From assembly GCA_035772405.1 (NCBI GenBank), contig JAYKKM010000226.1, positions 372,001 to 436,000 on the forward strand: a DNA stretch of 64,000 nt, given 5' to 3'. The position numbers and the translations under genes are program-made. The stretch is from Chrysogorgia sp. JL179-B06. Its lineage: Eukaryota; Cnidaria; Anthozoa; Scleralcyonacea; Chrysogorgiidae. Shown here one piece after another: positions 53,206 through 64,000 of the stretch. The first letter of the stretch is position 1, and each line of letters begins with the position of its first letter. The notes beneath the pieces were generated by a model. That model searched no databases. It saw nothing but the letters and a program-made list of their open reading frames with translations, and was not told the origin of the DNA.

Positions 53206-53790
53206 ACCCAGGCGTGTTGCTGGCGTGTTTTTATAACACGTCAACGTGTTATAAAAACACGGTGACGTGTTGCGAAAACTGGACCTAGAGGAATCAAAAC
53301 ACACTAGTGTGTTGTTTTTTCTTCAGACATGTTGTAAGAACACGTCAAATTTGGAGCTAGTTGAGCTAGCGTGTTATAACAACACACGGAATTTAAACAA
53401 CACGTCAACAACTAGTAAGAAGTAAGAACACGTCAAAAAATAAGCAGAAGTGTGTTGGAACAGCACTAAAACACGTCAACGTGTTAAATGAAAGTCTCCC
53501 GCGACAAGAACACGCCAGATTGTTATTACTGAATAACACGTACGTGTTATATGCACTATCTGCGAGAAAAGACACATTTTTAGACGAAATATATCGCAAT
53601 TCGCATGTTATATAATACAAGGCACGGAAATATCCACAGGATAAAACAATATAATTAAAACCGTAACTGGTTTCTACCATATAAAAAACCTGTGAAAAAA
53701 CCGGTCCAAGCCTCTCTCTCTTGTGACAACACGCCAGGAAGAACACGCTACCGTGTTAGAAAGACACGCTGCCGTGTTGAAACCACACAG
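53206..53790. repeat. Cluster of ACACG/CGTGT palindromic motifs
   Basis: About twenty AACACG or CGTGTT hexamers lie in 585 bp. Six of them form spaced palindromes ACACG-N4-CGTGT: 53236-53249, 53257-53270, 53471-53484, 53743-53756, 53764-53777 and the variant ACACACTAGTGTGT at 53299-53312. One has a 2-base spacer (53536-53547). This could be subterminal binding sites of a DNA transposon or a regulatory cluster. No ORF or TIR assigned. Confidence 0.6.
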
Positions 53791-54470
53791 TGTCTGTTAG
53801 TGACGTAATTAACATGACCCATTGAACTATATATAGTTCATTGACATGACCTAAGCACGTAATATCACGCCACTTTTTTAAGTCCAAAGTCTGGCCAGAA
53901 GAAGAGAGAGTGTTTTTTTCATGTCTCGAGAAAAGTGTTTTTGCGAAAATGACAGTAAATTATAATGTTTTCTAACGAGATTGAATATCTGGAGAGGAAA
54001 TATTTCACCATACCCAGTACCAGGCAGAGCTATTGAAGAGATGTTTCTAGGGTAAGTGAAATTTATATTGATTTAACGGTTTGCTAAAATTCACTGTAAT
54101 TTTCTGCAGGAATACCGTAGTTCAAAAACCTCGTGATACTGTATCAACGAATATAACCATGTTTTTATTTTTATGTTTAACTGTTAGAGAAGTCATGTGA
54201 TAAGGCTGGTCAGTCTGTCAAGTAGAAATCCACATTGAAAGACTTTGTTCAAGTTTGGTAGCAGCAACCGAGGCGACCATATCTTTTCAATATCTATGCA
54301 TGGTAAGAATTGGTATAATAAATAATGTATATCGTGCACTAGACAATATATCGCCCTAAACTTTTAGTCAAAATTGAACATTTCTCATAGAACTACTACA
54401 AGTCTTGATCGAATGCTGCACATATATATTTGCCGCCATGAGCTGGCGTCTTCTGGTAATAGACAGATTT
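53791..54470. other. Unannotated stretch
   Basis: No supported gene or repeat. Confidence 0.4.
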
Positions 54471-54474
54471 AGCA

Positions 54475-56233
54475 AACAGGACGCGGACGTCAAGAGGACG
54501 TGACATGGCGAAGGATGGCGTGGATTTTTGTTAATTTCACTTCCGGCGCTAAAGACGACGTCGTCTTCGCGATTTTTAGGACGTGATTTTCAAGATTCGA
54601 CGTCCTGTCTAAGACGTGAACTGTTTTAGGTTTTTTTTGTTCGTAACAAGGCGAGAACAAGCAAAGAAACAATTAGAGATAAAAGTTATGTACACTTTTG
54701 TTTTATTTATAATATTTCGTGTACGTAAAAAGCGTAAATAAAGTTTTTGTGCATTGATAAAAATAGCTTGTAAATTTGGTAAATATAAGGGTTATGTGAT
54801 ATTCCATTTGAATATAAGCACCTCTATAATTTCGTTTTTGTATTATGAATATAAAACCCCGGTAAATGTAGTTCGTGCTATAGTTTTTGTCAACGAAACG
54901 AAGCAAAAATATGACAGTATGATGGACTGACGGTTTTTTATAATCAAAGTTCAAAATCTCGTTTTTAACCCGATATAAAACAACACTTGAACATCAAAGG
55001 AAGCGTTTGCTCTTAGCCGAATACGCTCTGATTATAAAAAAATATTCTGTTATATGGAGATTTACGAATTTTTTGAGGTGATTTGCTTTAAGGTTTTGCT
55101 ACCTCCTTCGCAGGCGGGTTTTTTCCAGATCAGTGGACTGCAGAAAAAAACCAACAAAAAATAGGCCTTGCTGCCTCAAATGTGAAGAAAATCTTTAGCC
55201 TACTCTGAGGCAATGCATGAAAAGTCGATTAAAAACTCCAAGACACATACATAAAAATATATACAGTGTAATAAAATTAATGGTTTGAAAAGTTGTATTA
55301 TCGAAACGAGATCAAAATAAGGCCAACTGTTGAGATCTCTGTGTTGAGATCAAGTAAATAGCAAATTTTCATTCGAAAACGTGTTTATAAAATATTAAAC
55401 ATGTACACAAAAGCTCTGATTATCCAAACACGGGAATTTTTATTTTTGAGGTCTTGCACACACAAAAAGCAAATCATAAAATATAGCAATCTTCCCTGTT
55501 AATTTTCACAAGATTTAGCAAAAATAGGCCGAAATATATTATATACATGGCAACGTTAAAAGCGAACGAGAATTTGAGTATAATTTGTGAGGGTGACGTT
55601 CACCTTATTGAAGTTTTAATAAAACCCAAAACGACAACCAAAAGCACATGGAAAAGGTGTAAAATGTTTATTTTACCTCTCGTCGGGCAGGATATTCACG
55701 AAGAAACCATTCAACAAAAAATCACCGAACAACACTTCGGCAGTGAAAGAAAACCCGACAGATTCTGTGTTGTAGAATATGAAGGCTAGACAAACTCACA
55801 ACATCACTTTACATTTGCAGCAATCCAACATTAAGTTAAACGGCATATTTTCGTGATTAATATTTTCAGAAACTTGTAAGGAAGAACTTTGGCAAAAATT
55901 CTGTACGCAAATTATCGCTTTTCGGCCTGTTTCTTCGGAGGTTTCCCTAGTAGGATTTTAGAAGAAAAACACGATCTTAATAACTAACATGAATTAGTTG
56001 GTCATTCTTAAACATAGCTACCTTTGTGTACAATTTGCTTTTTTCTCATTTCACTTATTGTCTGTTTCTATAAAGTTTCCTTTTGTTGAAAAAGGAATTA
56101 TAGAATAACGTTGTCGAGATGTCCTCTCAGTCTGCTAAATCTGTTTTTCTTCACAACACGACGGCGTCCTCGACCCAGTCCTCGTCGGTCAAATCACGCC
56201 ATTCTCACGTCCTCTTGACGTCCGCTGTTCACC
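54475..56233. mobile_element. Probable DNA transposon of about 1.75 kb with GGACGTC-rich ends
   Basis: 54483-54510 (GCGGACGTCAAGAGGACGTG ACATGGCG) is inverted at 56197-56225. GACG/CGTC-rich subterminal sequence follows on both sides (54550-54610; 56155-56190), and ACAGATTTAGC/GCTAAATCTGT also pair (54465 and 56138). No target duplication is recognised. Its only ORF of note is at 55547. Confidence 0.5.
55547..55789 (+). CDS. Small ORF of unknown function inside the putative transposon
   Basis: An 80-codon frame from ATG to TAG reads MATLKANENLSIICEGDVHL, then EVLIKPKTTTKSTWKRCKMF and ends DRFCVVEYEG. Composition is protein-like, with alternating hydrophobic residues and no low-complexity run. 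There is no signal peptide or membrane segment. I do not recognise a family. Its place within a TIR-bounded element suggests an element-encoded or captured exon. Confidence 0.25.
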   Translation: MATLKANENLSIICEGDVHLIEVLIKPKTTTKSTWKRCKMFILPLVGQDIHEETIQQKITEQHFGSERKPDRFCVVEYEG

Positions 56234-56430
56234 GACACTGAGGTTAATAATTGTTTTAGTATATATCAAAACGAGTTGATGAAAAATAGGGGAATTTTGT
56301 TTTAGTTTCATTAAATGTAGCCAAGCCGTAGTTGTTGAGGGAATTGTCGCGAAACGCAAGCTAAAGATATAAATTCTCCCAAGGAAGGCGTTCCATATTT
56401 GGAGTTGTTTACCAGTTTTGACAGCTACCT

Positions 56431-56699
56431 ATGAGCATGAAATCTTGTTGGTCAGCAGTCACATTAACTGGATAACATGAAGGGAATCGAGGTGGGAGGG
56501 TTAGGAAGACACTTAAGGCGGGGGGTTAGGGTTAGAAAACTCATTAGGTGGGGGGGTTAGGGATCTAAGTTGTTTTGGGGTTAGCGGTTATTTTATGGTT
56601 AAGTGACAAAATTCTGACGATTATATACCTCGATTCCCTTGATGTTATCTAGTTAATGTGACTGCTGACCAACAAGATTTAATGCTCATCCTCGATCAT
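56431..56699. repeat. Foldback with TTAGGG-bearing loop
   Basis: Arms share ATGAGCAT, AATCTTGTTGGTCAGCAGTC, ACATTAACT and GGGAATCGAGG. The loop holds GGGGGTTAGGGTTAGAAAAC as in the 25.7 and 52.96 kb elements. Confidence 0.75.
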
Positions 56700-56914
56700 C
56701 GCCCACTGCTTCAGGTAGGGGTATATAACCCGCACTATAGCCAGAACCATGTTGAGCCCGCCAACACCATTAAGCCAGCGGTAACATGTTCGTCGTAAAT
56801 ATTACGAACTATTTCGCCAAACGGGCGGAACTCGGAAAGCGAAAGAAATATCCAGTGTCCACAAACAGTTATTGCTGACACAAACTAATATTAAACGTAA
56901 TCCGGTAGATTCCA

Positions 56915-57727
56915 AAGCGCTTGAAAAGGAATTCCATCATAATCGAGGACAATTCCAGATGCCTTGTGTGTCGAACCATAACATTTTGTCCCGCAAATTG
57001 TGAAGGAATTCAACAAAAAGCTTTTCTGCTTGAACGTGAAGCAAATATGTATTCATATTACTATAAATACAGACTTACTTCCGAAATCCTTCGTTTGAAA
57101 CCTCGCAGCACTCTCCTCCGCAGAGGCTTCTTGCGCTTTTTTTAGAGTTCGGGTAATACTATATGTGGGCTATTCGCTTGTGCCCGAACTCTAAAAAAAG
57201 CGCAAGAAGCCTCTGCGGAGGAGAGTGACCTCGCAGCAATAAGCATACGTTGTTGCGGTTGATATTTCGAAATCCCGAATAACGTCGTTTGCCTTTTGGA
57301 AATTATCTACATATCCGTTGTGACTATCGATCACAAAATCGAATTTACTGGTCCAGGATTAAGAGTTTGCCATGTATTCTTCTGCATGAACGCTCTTCTC
57401 CACGTGCTCGTATAAAGACACTAAATATTTACATATTTTGAAATAATGAGCGGTAGATTGACGAGCGTTATTTACGAGCGAGAAGTAACTATTCGATTTT
57501 GTGATCGATAGTCACAACGGATATGTAGAATAGATACTTTCCAAAAGGCAAACGACGTTATTGGCCGTTATTCGGGATTTCGAAATATCAACCGCAACAA
57601 CGTTCAAGCAGAAAAGCTTTTTTCTGATATTCATTCACAAGTTGCGTGACAAAATGTTATGGTTCGACACACAAGGATAATCTGGAGTTGTCCTCGATTA
57701 TGCAATGGAATTCTTTTCAAGCGCTTG
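56915..57727. repeat. Large composite foldback
   Basis: Outer arms 56915-57036 and 57604-57727 (AAGCGCTTGAAAAG, ATAATCGAGGACAA, GTGTGTCGAACCATAACATT, AAAAGCTTTTCTGCTTGAAC). Inner arms 57247-57355 and 57487-57604 (CGTTGTTGCGGTTGATATTT, TGCCTTTTGGAAA, TATCCGTTGTGACTATCGAT). The left arm is interrupted at 57037-57246 by an insertion containing a smaller MITE. Confidence 0.75.
57109..57227. mobile_element. 119-bp MITE with 9-bp target duplication
   Basis: Perfect terminal repeats from CACTCTCCTCCGCAGAGGCT to TTTTTTAGAGTTCGGG, flanked by ACCTCGCAG at 57100-57108 and 57228-57236. A 9-bp duplication suggests a Mutator-type transposase. It lies within material inserted in the left arm of the composite foldback. 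Confidence 0.8.
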
Positions 57728-57886
57728 AAGATGCGAAGGAAGATGCGAAGCCATCTTGTATAAATATCATTTTCAAAATAGCTCAAACATTTGAGAAATG
57801 GAAAAGGCCTGTTAACCACATTTTTAAAAAATAATTTATTTAGATCTTTCTTTTTAATTAGATATATAGCATTACGGAAATAAAGC

Positions 57887-59140
57887 ATTACGGAAATAAA
57901 GTTGCTGTCTCACTGGGTGGCACTGAGTTCCTTCAAAATAGGAGTTGTATGGTCGTATTTCTTCGCCCCACTAACGATGCGGCATGCAAAATTCTGTACT
58001 GCCTGAAGTTTATTTAAGTTCGTTTCAGAAGTATTACTCCAAACATTGGAGCAATAGAATAACTTACTAAAAACTAGGGAGCTAATAATAATTATTAATG
58101 TGTGCTTGTCGAACGCATGTTTAACACGATTAATTTGGCCTAATCGAGACATACCCGAGGACACTGTAGATAATATGTGGTCGTTAAAAGTTAAGTTAGA
58201 ATATAAGATAACGCCAAGATCTTTTGCAACCTTAACGGGTATAAGTTCTTTCCCTAAAAAAGACAATCGGAAGTCTTCAACCCTGGATGTCATTTGTTTG
58301 CTACCAAATACCATTAATTTCGTGTAGCCTGGATTTAAAAGTAGTTGGTTATTAAAGCACCAGTTGCGTATTTTAAGCAGGTCGTGGTTCATTTCAGTTC
58401 CGACGTTAGGCTGGTTTTGGAGTTGGAATGATATTAGAAGTTTCGTATCGTCCACGTAACAATCAGCAGAACTGTATTTTGGGACAGATGGAAGGTCATT
58501 GCCTGACATAAATGCTAAAGAGCAATGGACCAAGGATACTTCCCTGTGGCACACCGCTGACAACGGGGAGTTGATCTGATAAGGTGGTATGAATTCGCAC
58601 CGACTGGTATCCGAGAAGTGAGATAGCTACGAAACCACTGTATCACAGTGGAGGAAGCGCCTACGTCTTGGAGTTTAGCGAGAAGGATTTCGTGTTCGAC
58701 GCTATCAAAGGCATTGCTCATATCAAGGAGGACGACCGCGGTCAATTGTTTCTTATCAATAGCATTCAGAATTGTGTCGGTGGTTTGTATTACTGAAGTT
58801 TCAGCAGAATGCCATTGTTTATTTCCACTGTGCTTTGAAGTCAGGCGATCCCTTGGGTCAGTAAGTGAGAGGTGAACTGATTATGAATTGTCCTTTCACA
58901 AACTTTAGACAGTACGCGGGCAACAACGAAATAGGCCTGTTATTATTTGGTATTTCATAGTCACCAACTTTAAGAATGGGTATCACCTCTGCAATTTTCC
59001 ATACGTTTGGGAAATTAGCATTCTCCATGGTAGCGTTAATGATAGAGGTGAGTGAAGGGAGGTGGCAGAAAGGCAATCTTTAATCACGCGAATGGGAATT
59101 TTATCTGTCCCAGGGGCTTTGTTAGTCGACATTGATCTTT
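57887..59140 (-). mobile_element. CR1/Jockey-like LINE, copy 2 (3' end cut by the duplication edge)
   Basis: Same RT pieces as copy 1: motif A at about 58725-58665, YVDD at about 58458-58423, and the C-terminal piece ending at 57910. Everything 3' of the KELSATQ stop (tail, TATG repeat) is absent because the duplicated block starts here. The lesions seen in copy 1 are shared, so the LINE was already dead before duplication. Confidence 0.75.
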
Positions 59141-59805
59141 GTTAGATGACATATATCTTGGTAAAATTATGATATTTAAATTTATCTCATCATATTCTAA
59201 ATGTCTCCTTTGTTGTTTGTCAGAGCGCAATGCCAATCCCAATGCCTTCCTATAACAATTTTGTCCCTAATCCCCCTCCATAGAGTAGAGCGCCAGCAAT
59301 TTTAATAGTTGGTGCCGCGCACACTGACTTGCCATGCCAACACTTGCCAATAAATGCCAGGAAATGGGCTAAACTGGATGACTCAAAAGGACCTTTCTGT
59401 TCTTATCCCACTTGCCAGCGACATGGCTGCGTCATTTCCGATACACATGGTGTCTTTGGTGCGTCATTTCCCCTATCGGAAACTCCCTTCTCAAATCCCT
59501 TAATAAGTTCTCGGGTTCCATTGACATGTCAACGCAGTTTGTCAGTGAATGCGAGCAACAAGTCGGAATTCAAAATATCTCGTTTGTTTTTGCCATACGA
59601 CGCTTTGTAAGCAATCATGAAGTTGGTAATTTTGAGCTGTATTGTGTTTACAGTGAGTTTATCAAGTAAGTGTTAATATGAAGCTATACATGATGCATCA
59701 ATGTGTGCATTTTTATAATAAATATCCACAAATAGTTGTTCATTTTATCTTCCAAGTCCTATTTGTGTTTATCAATCATCAGCGCAAAGAATCATGATAT
59801 TTGGG

Positions 59806-60733
59806 CCAGTTTCAAACGTCGAACTTCTCGTACACCAAACCATGGCATGCAAATGAGGTTGAACAAAGGATTTTTCTAGTTTGAAACGGGCCGTAGCCTC
59901 GTAGGGAATACTTGAAACTTATGCACTCCAAAATGCTTCACTTGAGTGTCTATAGTTCATCAAATTTCAACGTCGTCTTGAAGATGCGAGCTCAGAGTGG
60001 CGTTGTGTATAAGGTCAAAAATATTTTTGGATTAACAATTTCGCCGTATTGAGAAGATTTAAACAAGCTTAACATAGCTTCAACAGGTATTAAGTATTTG
60101 TAGAGATATTAAAGCTCAAACTTGCCAAAGTTCGATGTTTTGAAAGTCATTATTGGCTCCGAATAAAGTTTAGACGTCAGCGCCAGCGGGCACAGCTATA
60201 TGATCGCTGCGATCGCTCGATTTTAAAACCGACGATCGTAGCGATCATATATGGAAACTACATGCTCAGCGATCGCCGAGATAGACGAACGCAGCGATTA
60301 TATGGAAACACTGGTTCTCTCAGCGATCGGTATGTACCCCAGCGACATACGGGTATTCTATAAAACACATTACAGTATTAAGATTAAATTGTTCCTTCAT
60401 TTGGGACTGAGCTCAGGCTAGAGAAGCTGTTAAGTTCGACTTATTTATTATTGCGGTCGACCGCAATATTAAGTTCGACCGCTTCAGTCGGATATAACGA
60501 CCAAATTGCGACGGTTTCAAACGTCGAATTTATGTAATAAGGCTCGTCCAAACAAACTGGGACAAGATTTAAGTTGAAGTTCAGTACTTTTAAAATGCAA
60601 TCCGAACAAGTTTTTTTTTACGGGAGGCCGTTACGTTCGACACATGATAAATTCGATGTTGAAACCGACGTCGAATTATCATGTGTCAAACATTCGACAC
60701 AAGTCATGGTAAATTCGACGTTTGAAATAGGCC
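59806..60733. repeat. MITE with TTTCAAACGTCGAA ends, duplicate
   Basis: Duplicate of 47631-48557. It contains the one-base longer T run (near 60612), which opens a longer spurious frame here. Confidence 0.6.
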
Positions 60734-61267
60734 TTACAGTGACAAAGCTGACGACAGAGCCCGCTATCAATGCCGCTGACTATGTTTGTTTTGCGGTTCC
60801 AATGCAGTATAGGAAATGCGGTAGATTGCGGTAGAGGGTAAATTGAACGATAGCAGCGATCATATGGAAAGCAGGTGAAAGTACTCCACGAAGTGAAACT
60901 TTTATTGAAGCACGCAAAAATGGTTTGAAAGATGTTGATATTGTTATACATTTAACTTGCTATATTATACTTCATAATGCAATATTTGGCTTTAGTTGTC
61001 ATTTCAACCATGGCCACCACATTTAAATTAAATGTCTAATACCATTTCAATCAATTTTACTCATTCCTGATTGGCTAATGAGTAATGACATCAGTATTAA
61101 ACTTAAATACCTTTAGTAAAAATAATACTCCTAGTAAAAAATCACATCCAGGATGTTTGGATTTTAGTATATACAAACATCAGACATCAGTGATCATCAG
61201 TTTTCCCGCTTCGTAGTAAAATTTAGGGGTATTTAGGAACGCGTAAAATTGATTGAAACGTATTAAA

Positions 61268-61428
61268 AGGAAATAACACTTGTTTTTCGAAGAATTAATG
61301 AAAAATCGCACTTGTGTTTGGCAAAATATTCATAATACCACTCGTGCTTCGCACTCATGGTATTATGAATATTTCGCCAAACACGCCTGTGATTTTTCAT
61401 TAATTCTTCTCGAACCGTGTTATTTCCT
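61268..61428. repeat. Foldback, duplicate of 49092-49252
   Basis: Identical to the first copy as far as I can see. Confidence 0.8.
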
Positions 61429-61905
61429 ATACAGTACTAATAGGTGTCATACCTCTTTATAGAAAACAAAGGTCAAAATATCTTTGTTCCTATAAAAGTA
61501 CAGAGTTCAAGGCCTGAAAATAGTTTACCTGTATTAAATTACATAACAAATACTATCCTCTTTATCACATTAATTACCTAGCAGGGCTATAAGGTCAAGA
61601 GGAATTGTGGGTATTAATAAAAATAGGTACGCACCTCGTACATGCGCCCACGGCCCACAGCACAGTGGATCAGGCTTGTCCACCGCACAGAACTTCCAAA
61701 GCAAAAGCGAGAAACAAACAAGCACCAGACTGAAGGATGTTGCCAAGGCTTCAGTCACTTTAGCCACTTGAGGGTCTTTTTGCCCAGTTAAAAAAAATAT
61801 ATATATAGAGATCTTTAAATCAACAAGATGCCCGCTAGGCGTTAACTCGGGCTACTTTAGCCTGTGCAGGCTAGGGCAGCTATACTTTAGCTCTATACTT
61901 GTAAC

Positions 61906-62038
61906 AAGCTAAACAGCTTGAAGAAACATTATTTCCCAAAACCAACATTTTGAACCAGAAACATATAATAATGTTTCATGTTTCTGGTTCAAAATGTTGG
62001 TTTTGGGAAGAAATAATGTTTCGTCAAGCTGTTTAGCT
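61906..62038. repeat. Snapback, duplicate of 49730-49862
   Basis: Identical to the first copy as far as I can see. Confidence 0.85.
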
Positions 62039-63362
62039 TATAAATTTTATAATTTTAGTGCATTTATAATTTGAGCATGCTCACCTCATTTAGGGACCAG
62101 GTCGGGCAAAATTGACCTTTTAAAATTGACATTTCTACGGACTATGAAATTTTTTGTTCATCAAGTGTAACACACAATAAGAAGTACAACAAGCTAAGTG
62201 TATAAGTAAAACAAGTGTACAAAAAGTGTATAATAAAAAAGTGTAACACACAATAAGATGAGCACAAGCACATAAAAACAAAGTGTTTGTGTTTTTAGTG
62301 AGACAGAAACAACAAAACCATAAATTTTCTTCTTACAGTATTTCTGCATGTTCATGTGTGAAACAGCATTTTAAAAGTTCTGAGACGAGACTCTCACAGG
62401 GTGGAAATGCAGTTAATGCACCAGCCATGGAACTTTCAAAACAACATGCATTTCCATATTTCGTTTCCATATTTCATCGGATCAAACAGGTATTAAGGTC
62501 TATTAAATTCACCAATTACTGTATAATATATGCTTTCCCTGATAGAGCGGGTCAAGAAAATATTTGAATTAATAGATCTCTCTCTCCAACCCAGTAAACC
62601 CTATAAATAATTACCAGTCCCTAATTAGTATTGGATAATTGACAAATTACCGAGAAAACTCAGATACCGAGCCAGCTTGCCTCCATGTAATCTAGGACAA
62701 AAATCACTTTGAAAGGTGTGTGCAATTATGTATCTGGCTGTGCAGACAAACTAACATGCAGTTGGCAAACACGACAATTTGTGTGGGGTGAGGGACAATG
62801 GAAATACATGGCTGCACACTAAAAAACCAGCGAACAATAACAAACACTTCATCGATTGGAGTTGATCTGGATTTGATTTGGTCTGGGTGTCAGATACGAG
62901 ATGTTCATTTGTATTAAGCATCTGCATTCATATAGGTCAACAGTGTATTAAATTCATTTTGCCAACTCGACAATGTTCAAATAAAACCAAAGCTACCTGT
63001 ATGTCTAAATATTTACAAAATTTGTGAATAGACAACAGATAATAAAATGTATATATAATTACCCTGTACCAAGCCAATATATTAAATAACATGCACATAT
63101 ATAGATATGATGAAATTATAATGAAAAGTGAAAACAAGAGTTTCTGACTTTGAGTCATTATCAACAATATAAACTTCTAAAGATAACTGGGAAATTTTAG
63201 CATTGTGAAACAGAGTTGTTTGATGATTTATTAGGCAAAACCTGTAACTGTGCATGGACACTTATAATACTAAATAACTACAAACTATAAACTGTTGAAT
63301 CGCATAACGGTTAATGATCACATCGACTTTATTTTGCATGATATTTGCTACAACACAATATA

Positions 63363-63510
63363 CAATTATTGGACGAGGTTGAGCAAAATATCGTGATTTA
63401 TCAGTGGCGAGCAGATCAATTATTTGCCGATGCCGAAGGCAGAGGCAAATAATTGATCTGCGAGCCACTGATAAATCACGATATTTTGCGATAGCCGAGT
63501 TCAATAATTG
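63363..63510. repeat. Foldback, duplicate of 51187-51334
   Basis: Identical to the first copy as far as I can see. Confidence 0.8.
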
Positions 63511-63515
63511 TTTTA

Positions 63516-63663
63516 TCATTCACCGTCGCAAGTTTAACTTTAGACGTCAATAGCTCAGCTTCACTCAATCCTTTTTCTTGTAAATACCCTCGAAATAGGT
63601 TTAAAGCAACTTTGGTTGCCTTTTTTGTGTTTTCGGCGTCCTTTTCCTCAAGTAAAGACGACA
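63516..63663 (-). pseudogene. Recombinase-like N-terminal fragment, duplicate
   Basis: Duplicate of 51340-51487, with the same residues (EEKDAENTKKATKVALNLFR) and the same truncation into a MITE. Confidence 0.4.
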
Positions 63664-64000
63664 AATCGCTTTTTCAATTCAAGCTGACGATTTCCATGTG
63701 CGCATGCTCAATAAAGTATTTGCACGCAGTTATTTGCAGGTAAATCAACCAATCAAAACATTAGAAATATTAAAGTGAATGATAATAAACATTATTATAT
63801 GACATTTTCGTGAGCGGTCCGGAACGTGAAATCCGGCAATTTGATTGGTTCCTGAGCGGTCCGGAATCTGCCGTTCCGGACCGCTAACAGTTGCTGACAG
63901 TGAGAATTTTTAAACAAAATGAAAGTCATGTCGTTATACGCAACAAGATGGATAATAATTTCAGAACTACTCATTGTTGAAATATACCGTGCAGGTATGT

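Larger units (their letters stand above)
57887..64000 (+). repeat. Segmental duplication, copy 2 (continues off the window)
   Basis: Near-identical to 45712-51824. The block begins inside the LINE at GCATTACGGAAATAAAG, which occurs twice in tandem here (57869-57901). All features of copy 1 recur shifted by 12175-12176. Confidence 0.95.

Noticed and set aside
60574..60834. 86-codon frame present only in the second duplicate
   Set aside because: It arises from one extra T in a homopolymer run relative to copy 1 and lies inside a MITE; not a gene.

Overview
The window is AT-rich, gene-poor, intron-containing animal DNA. It is most consistent with an invertebrate metazoan, and a cnidarian (coral or anemone type) is my best guess. 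The reasons are a degraded HEPN/NB-ARC/TPR receptor-like gene of a kind expanded in cnidarians, an M6/proteolipid-family gene, 2A-bearing LINEs, Penelope-like elements (PLEs) with hammerhead ribozymes, and very many short foldback (MITE-like) elements. Family assignments rest on motif recognition from memory; no search was run.

Host genes. (1) A membrane proteolipid (PLP/DM20/M6-type) gene on the minus strand is represented by three internal exons at 29854-30016, 24631-24787 and 5423-5576. Splice sites and reading phases agree across both junctions (phase 2, then phase 0). The start exon should lie upstream (above 30016) and the TM4/C-terminal exon below 5423 or off the window. (2) On the plus strand, inside the 19-kb second intron of that gene, lies a broken receptor-like gene: DZIP3-type HEPN domain (13078-13435), a heptad-encoding 21-bp minisatellite (13490-18779, interrupted), a coiled-coil linker exon (to 18870), an NB-ARC domain (20643-21430) and TPRs (21722-22881), with a polyadenylation signal at 22960. 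It carries several frameshifts and stops, so I call it a pseudogene. Two transposons sit inside it: a 3.7-kb hAT-like element (14700-18404) splits the minisatellite, and a 559-bp Tc1-type MITE (21975-22533) splits a TPR.

Retroelements. An L2/CR1-like LINE (2349-4440, minus) retains an N-terminal 2A motif but has lost nearly all of its endonuclease domain. PLE remains lie at 4901-5395, 28822-29250, 35067-36360 and 42560-44390; three of these loci carry hammerhead cores. A second LINE (45425-46965, minus) has internal lesions. A third LINE 3' end is at 5745-6221. tRNA-derived SINE-like pieces lie at 1510, 7585, 12780 and 44570.

Layout. 1-2350: foldback elements. 2349-4440: LINE. 4.9-5.4 kb: PLE end. 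5.4-5.6 kb: M6 exon 3. 7.9-12.4 kb: diverged low-copy duplications. 13-23 kb: receptor pseudogene. 23-30 kb: MITEs, a 195-bp tandem repeat and M6 exons. 30-42 kb: MITEs, PLE fragments and a Tc1-like transposase fragment. 42.5-45.4 kb: PLE, SINE and long TA tracts. From 45.71 kb to about 51.82 kb the sequence recurs almost base for base at 57.89 kb to the window end (offset 12175-12176), which is either a very young tandem duplication or an assembly duplicate. 52-57.9 kb: further foldbacks and a striking cluster of ACACG-N4-CGTGT palindromes.
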